This document shows, piece by piece, positions 15,460-20,209 of a stretch of 20,209 nt of DNA. The notes below the pieces were generated by a model. That model was not told the DNA's origin. It searched no databases and was given only the letters and a program-made list of their open reading frames with translations. The position numbers and the translations under genes are program-made. Within the stretch, counting starts at the first letter, position 1. The number at the start of each line of letters is the position of its first letter. Source of the stretch: an uncultured Clostridia bacterium (GTDB lineage: Bacteria > Bacillota > Clostridia > UBA1381); contig CAJTUY010000033.1 in the NCBI GenBank assembly GCA_910579415.1, positions 1 to 20,209 on the forward strand, read 5' to 3'.

Positions 15460-15495
15460 CTATGCTTATTATAGCATAGATACATAATTTGTCAA
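15460..15495 (-). promoter_or_regulatory. Consensus promoter of the ECF S-component gene with an overlapping inverted repeat
   Basis: On the - strand TTGACA (15490-15495) and TATAAT (15468-15473) are perfect hexamers with a 16-base spacer. An inverted repeat, CTATGCT (15460-15466) and AGCATAG (15473-15479), covers the -10 box and start site and could be a repressor operator. Confidence 0.75.
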
Positions 15496-15500
15496 TTAAA

Positions 15501-15961
15501 TTATGTATCGGACGAGCGTTTTTTTTCAGATAAAATATAACCTATAAGCAGCATAATCACAACTGTGAGTATTATTATGTACCATGTCTGAAATTTTATT
15601 TTACTGCTGACATCGGATAATTCCTGAAGCTCGGACTGTAATATTGCATCGCGGCTTGAATAATACATTCTATCGCTGATACATTGTGTACAGCGTATGC
15701 CGTCCATAACTATATCAGATAAACGGCAGGGATGGCTGTAATCGTTTGTTTGCGTACAACATCTTAAATGGTAGGTCTTATTATCCTGTTCCTTATAAAC
15801 GGTAGTTTTTGCCCCGCTGGAAATTAAGGATAAACTAAGCGTATTTCCGTTTTTGATATTTCATTATAAGTCTTTTGTTCTGACGGTGAATAAACTGTAC
15901 AGATAAAGGAATTAAAAACAACACACAATAATATAAGAACAAATAGTAATTTTATTTTCAT
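15501..15961 (-). pseudogene. Small Cys-rich membrane protein gene interrupted by a frameshift
   Basis: A good start (GAGGTG, then ATG at 15961) opens an ORF beginning MKIKLLFVLILLCVVFNSFI, a signal peptide or membrane helix, which stops after 45 residues at 15824. Just before that stop, another frame stays open from a run of five A (about 15850) to 15501 and encodes the rest: TVYKEQDNKTYHLRCC, then HPCRLSDIVMDGIRCTQC, and a C-terminal membrane helix (WYIIILTVVIMLLIGYIL). One extra A would join them into a ~153-residue protein with a CC, C, CxxC pattern and membrane segments at both ends. It may be a decayed gene, phase variation at the A-run, or a sequence error. The family is not recognised. 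It is divergent from a XRE regulator. Confidence 0.72.
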
Positions 15962-15982
15962 ACATTAACACCTCTTTAATTT

Positions 15983-16018
15983 ATTATAGCATATAAACCT
16001 AAATTAGTCCATATATGG
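15983..16018 (-). promoter_or_regulatory. Promoter of the frameshifted gene with a CCATATATGG palindrome
   Basis: On the - strand, TGGACT (16006-16011), a 17-base spacer and TATAAT (15983-15988). The 10-bp palindrome CCATATATGG (16009-16018) overlaps the -35 box in the spacer shared with the divergent XRE gene, so it is a candidate operator for that regulator. Confidence 0.6.
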
Positions 16019-16078
16019 GCGAAATTTTCAAGCGTGTTCAGATAAAATAATAACAGACCATGTATGGAGGTGCAGTTT

Positions 16079-16321
16079 ATGAATACTTGCAGTGCTGTGT
16101 CAGAAAGAATTTTAGAACTGTGCAAAGAGAAAAATCTGTCTATTAACGGACTGGCTACAATATCGGCTGTGCCGCCATCAACATTAAAAAATATCATCAG
16201 CGGAGTAAGTCAAAATCCGGGAATTGTTACAATAAAGAAGTTATGTGATGGATTGAATATTTCTTTGATTGAATTTTTTGATACAAAAGTTTTTAAAGAG
16301 TTAGAACAGGAAATTAAATAA
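16079..16321 (+). CDS. Small XRE/Cro-type helix-turn-helix regulator
   Basis: An 80-residue single-domain DNA-binding protein. Residues 5-65 form a complete HTH_XRE domain: ERILELCKEKNLSINGLAT, then the recognition region PPSTLKNIISGVSQNPGIVTIKKLCDGLNISLIEFFD. I chose ATG 16079 because GGAGG is 8 bases before it; an ATG at 16064 overlaps that site. It stands alone on the + strand, divergent from the frameshifted membrane gene, which may be its target. Its size and type resemble regulators of small accessory modules, but no partner toxin or phage gene is nearby. Confidence 0.9.
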   Translation: MNTCSAVSERILELCKEKNLSINGLATISAVPPSTLKNIISGVSQNPGIVTIKKLCDGLNISLIEFFDTKVFKELEQEIK

Positions 16322-16323
16322 TT

Positions 16324-16349
16324 AAGGGGACGAAATATCGTCCCCTTTT
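16324..16349. terminator. Bidirectional terminator after the XRE gene
   Basis: AAGGGGACGA, loop AATA, TCGTCCCCTT with T/A-rich flanks, between two converging genes. Confidence 0.9.
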
Positions 16350-17184
16350 AAAAATATTGTTTTAAATTTTCAATTTCACGCATTATACTGTACATGTGCG
16401 GATATTCATGAATAATCCTGTTTATGCACCGCTTGCAGAAATCATATCTCAGCGCAGGATTATCTCGCATTTGCTGTTTCATACCCCATGTATGCGTAAA
16501 TCGTTTTTCGTTTTCAGAAAATAAATCGCTGAGGGTTGAAAAAGCGCTGACTTCCGCTCCTGATACTTTCGCGCACATGGGCAAAAGACGCTGTTCAGCA
16601 AATACCATATATTTAAGCCTGTCGTATGTTTCCTCAGCCGATTTCATAAACTTAATTGCCTCAGAAGTATAAAGCTTTAAAGCTTTTTCATTTTTAATCA
16701 CGCAAAATGCCGTATTGCATGCTTTAACATTCCAGTCAAAACGACTGTCAAACTCATAATTTTTCGTGTTGAAATATTCCTTAGGCGGATATACGTCAGG
16801 ATATAAATCCTCAAAATGAATAACCGTTATATCACCGAGCTTGTCAAAATCAAGCGTTTCCCAGACGATAAAATCAGTATCAATCATTGCAACAGGCGCG
16901 TTTTGCATACTCAGCGCATAAAGTTTGCCTGCTGCCCAGAATACATCGGGATTTACATTAACGGTATCGAGTAAAATCTCGATTTTGTCCCATATACAGT
17001 CAATGCCGATACGTTTGTAATATTCCGCGCCGGCTGTATCGGTAATCATTGTAATATCGCCGTTTTTTCCGCGCCACATAAGCGCGGACAGTATAGTTGT
17101 CAGAAGCTCAAAGTCCTCTGTCATATACTCTCCGTGAGTTTTATTTATAAATGGTTTTGTCCAGTTTATATGTATTGCTTTCAT
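16348..17184 (-). CDS. Glycosyltransferase-like protein of unknown specificity (resembles DUF6734)
   Basis: A 278-residue soluble protein. It starts MKAIHINWTKPF and resembles the DUF6734 group as I remember it; the family call is tentative. The layout suggests a GT-A nucleotide-sugar transferase: an N-terminal Rossmann-like half (DITMITDTAGAEYY), then APVAMIDTDFIVWE with a D-x-D at Asp102/Asp104 at the usual metal site, and later VKACNTAFCVIKNEKALKLYTSEA. Cysteines cluster in the C-terminal third. Its start overlaps the stop of the repeat-protein gene as ATGA, so the two are translationally coupled. Modification of that Ser/Thr/Tyr-rich repeat protein is an attractive but untested idea. Confidence 0.65.
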   Translation of the reverse strand: MKAIHINWTKPFINKTHGEYMTEDFELLTTILSALMWRGKNGDITMITDTAGAEYYKRIGIDCIWDKIEILLDTVNVNPDVFWAAGKLYALSMQNAPVAMIDTDFIVWETLDFDKLGDITVIHFEDLYPDVYPPKEYFNTKNYEFDSRFDWNVKACNTAFCVIKNEKALKLYTSEAIKFMKSAEETYDRLKYMVFAEQRLLPMCAKVSGAEVSAFSTLSDLFSENEKRFTHTWGMKQQMRDNPALRYDFCKRCINRIIHEYPHMYSIMREIENLKQYF

Positions 17185-17570
17185 ATCAGATTTATCCCGT
17201 ATCCGTTAACCAATATACATTCTCCTACACATTCGGTAAAACTTGTCCCGAACGAGGTTACATACGACGTAAGAAACGAATTTACAAATGACCCTGAGGA
17301 GGTATACTCGTATTCATATTCATATTTATATGATGTGGTATATGATGTGATGTATGACGTTACATATGATGTCACATATGATGATACATAGCTTGATACA
17401 GACGATAGTATAACGGACGGTATAACAGTTACATCACCGATTGTTGTATATGTGACATCGTTACAGGAGGGCAGGAGAAACACACCGTCGCACAGGCATA
17501 TTGATTTATTGCCGGCGATTATTGCCCGTTCAAGCTCTGTCTGATTGAAAACAATAACATCAATAGCCAT
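17181..17570 (-). CDS. Ser/Thr/Tyr four-residue-repeat protein of unknown function
   Basis: A 129-residue protein, not recognised as a characterised family. Residues 1-50 look ordered, with ICLCDGVFLLPSC (Cys25, Cys27, Cys36), then DVTYTTIGDVTVI. From about 56 to 111 it is a period-4 array, (S/T)-S-(Y/F)-x, for example SSYVSSYVTSYVTSYITSY, broken by KYEYEYEY (82-89). It ends with FTECVGEC (Cys114, Cys118) and a short tail. No signal peptide or membrane helix is seen. The 12-nt and 6-nt DNA repeats under it suggest growth by slippage. The ribosome binding site GAGGAGGGG is strong. It overlaps the glycosyltransferase-like gene by four bases and follows the YihY gene by 43 bp. It could be a modification substrate, a surface or assembly peptide, or a structural repeat. 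Confidence 0.8.
   Translation of the reverse strand: MAIDVIVFNQTELERAIIAGNKSICLCDGVFLLPSCNDVTYTTIGDVTVIPSVILSSVSSYVSSYVTSYVTSYITSYTTSYKYEYEYEYTSSGSFVNSFLTSYVTSFGTSFTECVGECILVNGYGINLI
17282..17400. repeat. 12-nt and 6-nt tandem repeats in the repeat-protein gene
   Basis: The + strand shows degenerate 12-base units around TATGATGT and ATACGA, plus a run of TATTCA hexamers near 17310-17330. On the - strand they encode the SSYV and KYEYEY segments. The units are diverged at wobble positions, which suggests selection on the protein. Confidence 0.75.
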
Positions 17571-17613
17571 ACCATGCCCCTCCTCTCATAATCTATTTTA
17601 CCACATTTTAATA

Positions 17614-18459
17614 TTAAAGTGTAGTTTTTTTTGAAAAATAACCTAATTCCAGCATTTTATTTATCTGCGCGCCGTAAAGAAAAATATTCATGCAGAAATA
17701 CACCCAAAGCATAAGAAATACTGCGGCGGCAAGCGAACCGTAAACGTATGAATAGTTGGAAAAGTTGTCTATATAAATTGAATATATATATGAAAAACCT
17801 ATCCAGCCTGCTGACGCTACAAACGCGCCCGGTATCTGCTGTTTGAATTTGCTGTTACGTTTTGGCAGTACCTTGTATGCCAGCGCAAATATGAGTGTAA
17901 GCATAATTATAAAAATAACAATTCTGAGTTTCATAAGCAGGTATATTATATTTGACAGGAATAAGAAATGCCCGTTTAAAATACTTTCTATTTTACCGCC
18001 GAAACCGAATACGATAATTGTTAAAATCAAACCTGCGAGAAAAGCAAGCGTATAAATCACAGCTATAAAGCGGCTGTAAAAATAATTTCGTGTCGGCAGG
18101 TGATAAATGTTGTTCAGTCCCGTATACAGCGCCATTATTCCGCGTGATGAAAGCCATAGCGTGGTTATAGCCGTTATAGAAATCAGCGACGCTGACGCGG
18201 CGCGGCTGAAAAGCTCATTTATGATAGTGGTAATAAGCATGCTTACCTGTGCCGGCGCAAATGAATTTATAGTGTGTATTATTGCCTGTTCATCAATAAC
18301 TATGAAAAGTTTTATAATATTAAAACACAGCATTAAAAATGGAATAACGGAAATTATAAGAAAAAATGACGCCTGCGCCGCGAAAACACTTACATTATCT
18401 CCGGTAAGCACGTCTATAAATTTCCAGATTTCCCATAACGCATTTTTGATTTTTTTCAT
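17614..18459 (-). CDS. YihY/BrkB-family membrane protein
   Basis: A 281-residue integral membrane protein with about six helices. The opening IWKFIDVLTGDNVSVFAAQASFFLIISVIPFLMLCF is the family signature, followed by WLSSRGIMALYTGLNNIYHLP and a C-terminal PGAFVASAGWIGFSYIYSIYIDNFSNYSYVYGSLAAAVFLMLWVYFCMNIFLYGAQIN. Members were once called ribonuclease BN but are not nucleases; their true function is unclear, possibly transport. The gene has its own promoter (18509-18537) and may be cotranscribed with the repeat-protein and glycosyltransferase-like genes downstream. Confidence 0.93.
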   Translation of the reverse strand: MKKIKNALWEIWKFIDVLTGDNVSVFAAQASFFLIISVIPFLMLCFNIIKLFIVIDEQAIIHTINSFAPAQVSMLITTIINELFSRAASASLISITAITTLWLSSRGIMALYTGLNNIYHLPTRNYFYSRFIAVIYTLAFLAGLILTIIVFGFGGKIESILNGHFLFLSNIIYLLMKLRIVIFIIMLTLIFALAYKVLPKRNSKFKQQIPGAFVASAGWIGFSYIYSIYIDNFSNYSYVYGSLAAAVFLMLWVYFCMNIFLYGAQINKMLELGYFSKKTTL

Positions 18460-18508
18460 ATGCGATACCTTATACCTTTCTTATACTGAAAATATCCCAT
18501 TCTGTATA

Positions 18509-18537
18509 ATTATACCACGAATTTGCTTTTTAGTCTA
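18509..18537 (-). promoter_or_regulatory. Promoter of the YihY gene
   Basis: On the - strand, TAGACT (18532-18537), a 17-base spacer and a perfect TATAAT (18509-18514). Confidence 0.65.
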
Positions 18538-18588
18538 CTGTTTTAAAGTGATACTAACAAAATATTTACGCAAATTTTATAATACATA

Positions 18589-18617
18589 TTCACAATTGCG
18601 CGTTTTTATGGTAGAAT
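18589..18617 (+). promoter_or_regulatory. Promoter of the prephenate dehydrogenase gene
   Basis: TTCACA (18589-18594), a 17-base spacer and TAGAAT (18612-18617), about 38 bases before the start codon. Confidence 0.65.
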
Positions 18618-18654
18618 AATAGGGACAAATTAAAGAAAGAGGCTTAAAACTATT

Positions 18655-19494
18655 ATGAAAATAGCAATAATCGGTTTAGGACTTATAGGCGGTTCAATAG
18701 CGCGCAGGCTTCGCGGTTTCCATGACGCGAAAATCGCCGCGTATAACAGAACGGCAGAAACAATCCTTCTTGCAAAGCAGGACGGCACAATTGACGAAGG
18801 AAGCTCTGACCCTGCGGAGGTAATGGACGGCGCGGACTTGATTATTTTATGTCTTTATCCGCAGTTAAATGTAGATATTGTAAAGGATAATCTGTCACAC
18901 ATAAAAAATGGCGCTGTAATTACCGATGTTTCGGGAGTTAAGGGATTTATGGCGGACGAGCTTAATAAAATTCTCCCCGAAGGTGTGGATTTTATCGGCG
19001 CGCACCCAATGGCAGGACGTGAAGTGGGCGGTTATAAAAGCTCTACCGACACACTGTTTAACAAAGCGTCGTTTCTTATTACGCCTGATAAGAATAATAA
19101 GCCTGAAAATATTGCTCTTATACGCGATTTGGCGGAATATATCGGCTGTAAGCATGTTATAACGACTACTCCTGAAGAACATGACGCGATAATCGCATAT
19201 ACAAGTCAGCTTATGCATGTGGTTGCTGTTGCGCTGTGTGATAATCCCATGATTGAGCGTTCGACATTTTTCAGCGCAGGTTCACTGCGCGACTGTACGC
19301 GCGTTGCGATAATCAATGCGGAGATGTGGAGCGAGCTGTTTGTTGAAAATAAGGACGCGCTTTGCGCGAGGATTGAGGAAATGCAGGAAAGTCTTGAAAA
19401 GATTAAACAGGCAACCGCCGATGGTGACCGAAACAAATTAGAGGAAATAATGAAACACGCGACAGAACAAAAAATGAAGTGGCTGTTGGATTGA
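18655..19494 (+). CDS. tyrA: Prephenate dehydrogenase
   Basis: A 279-residue cytosolic enzyme that oxidatively decarboxylates prephenate to 4-hydroxyphenylpyruvate in tyrosine synthesis. The N-terminal dinucleotide-binding motif is GLGLIGGS (residues 7-14). The substrate region has DVSGVKG and GAHPMAGREVGGY, and the helical dimer domain begins TTPEEHDAIIAYTSQLMHVVAVAL. No ACT regulatory domain or chorismate mutase fusion is attached, so this is the short monofunctional type. It is not next to other aromatic-pathway genes here. NAD+ versus NADP+ preference cannot be assigned with confidence. Confidence 0.93.
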   Translation: MKIAIIGLGLIGGSIARRLRGFHDAKIAAYNRTAETILLAKQDGTIDEGSSDPAEVMDGADLIILCLYPQLNVDIVKDNLSHIKNGAVITDVSGVKGFMADELNKILPEGVDFIGAHPMAGREVGGYKSSTDTLFNKASFLITPDKNNKPENIALIRDLAEYIGCKHVITTTPEEHDAIIAYTSQLMHVVAVALCDNPMIERSTFFSAGSLRDCTRVAIINAEMWSELFVENKDALCARIEEMQESLEKIKQATADGDRNKLEEIMKHATEQKMKWLLD

Positions 19495-19503
19495 GAAAAA
19501 TTC

Positions 19504-19539
19504 TTGTTGAATATTGCACATTTGCGTATAATTATACGC
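19504..19539 (+). promoter_or_regulatory. queF promoter with a perfect 16-bp palindrome over the -10 box
   Basis: TTGTTG (19504-19509), a 17-base spacer and TATAAT (19527-19532). The -10 lies inside GCGTATAATTATACGC (19524-19539), a perfect palindrome that looks like a repressor operator. No preQ1 riboswitch was recognised in the ~65-base leader. Confidence 0.72.
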
Positions 19540-19603
19540 GGCAATCGCTTAAATGCACAATCTTCTCAGAGAATTTTCCTCAATAGATTTAGGAGGAAAG
19601 AAA

Positions 19604-20080
19604 ATGCCGAGAAATGAAAACGAAGTTGAAAATCTGACACTGCTTGGAAATAAAAAAACAGTGTATAAGGATACTTACGCGCCTGAAGTGCTTGAAACAT
19701 TTATCAACAAGCACCCCGACAACGACTATATGGTTACATTTGACTGCCCTGAATTTACGTCGCTTTGTCCGATTACGGGTCAGCCTGATTTTGCAAGGAT
19801 AAAAATAAACTATATTCCGAATATAAAAATGGTGGAGTCAAAATCTCTTAAACTGTACCTTTTCAGTTTCCGTAATCAGGGTGACTTTCACGAGGATTGC
19901 GTGAATATCATTATGAAAGACCTCGTTAAGCTTATGGAGCCGAAATATCTTGAGGTCAAGGGTATTTTCACGCCGCGCGGCGGTATTGCAATTTACCCTT
20001 TTGCAAATTACGGCGAAAAAGGTACAAAATATGAAAAAATAGCGGAAACACGCTTGTTTGAAGGCTTAAAGGAGAGATAA
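19604..20080 (+). CDS. queF: NADPH-dependent 7-cyano-7-deazaguanine reductase QueF
   Basis: QueF reduces preQ0 (7-cyano-7-deazaguanine) to preQ1 for queuosine in tRNA. The start at 19604 is chosen because AGGAGG lies about 8 bases upstream and the resulting 158-residue protein matches the short (unimodular, B. subtilis-like) QueF. The catalytic Cys55 is in SLCPITGQPDF, with Asp62 next to it; ESKSLKLY (78-85) is the QueF motif for NADPH binding; FHED contributes His96 and Glu97. All key residues have the expected numbering. The next gene, queC, begins 3 bases after the stop, so they form an operon. Confidence 0.96.
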   Translation: MPRNENEVENLTLLGNKKTVYKDTYAPEVLETFINKHPDNDYMVTFDCPEFTSLCPITGQPDFARIKINYIPNIKMVESKSLKLYLFSFRNQGDFHEDCVNIIMKDLVKLMEPKYLEVKGIFTPRGGIAIYPFANYGEKGTKYEKIAETRLFEGLKER

Positions 20081-20082
20081 AA

Positions 20083-20209
20083 ATGGAGAGAAAGGCAATT
20101 GTAGTTTTGTCGGGCGGTCAGGACAGTACGACATGTTTGTTCTGGGCGATAGAGCGGTTTGGTAAAGAGAATGTTGCGGCGGTGGGCTTTGATTACGGTC
20201 AGCGTCATA
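20083..20209 (+). CDS. queC: 7-cyano-7-deazaguanine synthase QueC (3' end beyond window)
   Basis: Only the first 42 codons are present. The protein begins MERKAIVVLSGGQDSTTCLF, and SGGQDSTT is the PP-loop ATP-binding motif of QueC, which makes preQ0 from 7-carboxy-7-deazaguanine, ammonia and ATP. The visible end FDYGQRH is also typical. GGAG lies just before the queF stop. QueC supplies the substrate for QueF, so the operon order fits the pathway. Confidence 0.94.
   Translation, partial: MERKAIVVLSGGQDSTTCLFWAIERFGKENVAAVGFDYGQRH

Noticed and set aside
17134..17391. 85-residue + strand ORF with DVTYDVTYD repeats
   Set aside because: It is the antisense of the Ser/Thr/Tyr repeat gene and lacks a ribosome binding site; the repeat DNA simply stays open on both strands.
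19533..19603. preQ1 riboswitch before queF
   Set aside because: I could not find the short stem, C-rich loop and A-rich tail of preQ1-I, nor an obvious preQ1-II fold. Only a covariance search would settle this.

Overview
The window looks like a chromosome segment from a low-GC Gram-positive anaerobe of the class Clostridia, probably gut-associated. The grounds are AT-rich spacers, strong AGGAGG-type ribosome binding sites, near-consensus sigma-A promoters, intrinsic terminators between most transcription units, a SigI/RsgI pair, a BspA-type leucine-rich-repeat surface protein, and a microcompartment gene order of the clostridial glycyl-radical type. No tRNA, rRNA, CRISPR array or insertion sequence was seen.

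Region 1 (1-3710, + strand) is the 3' part of a bacterial microcompartment operon. It holds a truncated hexameric shell protein with a basic tail, a second hexameric shell protein (PduA/J type), PduL phosphotransacylase, an EutN/CcmL pentameric vertex protein, a PduS/RnfC-like flavo-Fe-S protein and a PduT-like tandem-domain shell protein, then a terminator. These genes cover the shell, CoA recycling and electron transfer. The signature enzyme, aldehyde dehydrogenase and alcohol dehydrogenase must lie to the left. The order fits a glycyl-radical propanediol (fucose/rhamnose) type, but the substrate cannot be read here.

Region 2 (3711-8400) has a secreted LRR protein behind a structured leader RNA. 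Facing it is a - strand unit encoding a DUF5662 protein and a cardiolipin synthase. Next is a small DMT/YdcZ-type membrane protein with a promoter-plus-terminator leader on the - strand.

Region 3 (8400-14081) carries a DeoR-family repressor, asparagine synthetase AsnB, a secreted stalk-domain protein behind a consensus sigma-A promoter and a candidate SigI element, and sigI-rsgI, with a palindromic terminator at the end.

Region 4 (14088-18459) is mostly - strand: a DUF421/YetF membrane protein, an ECF-type transporter S component, a frameshifted small membrane protein divergent from a XRE regulator, a glycosyltransferase-like protein translationally coupled to an unusual Ser/Thr/Tyr four-residue-repeat protein, and a YihY/BrkB membrane protein.

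Region 5 (18655-20209, + strand) has prephenate dehydrogenase, then queF and the start of queC (queuosine biosynthesis), with a perfect palindrome over the queF -10 box.

The most unusual items are the repeat-protein/glycosyltransferase-like pair, the two structured leaders (3759-3953 and 8342-8452), the AT-hook-like tail on a shell protein, and the candidate SigI circuit.
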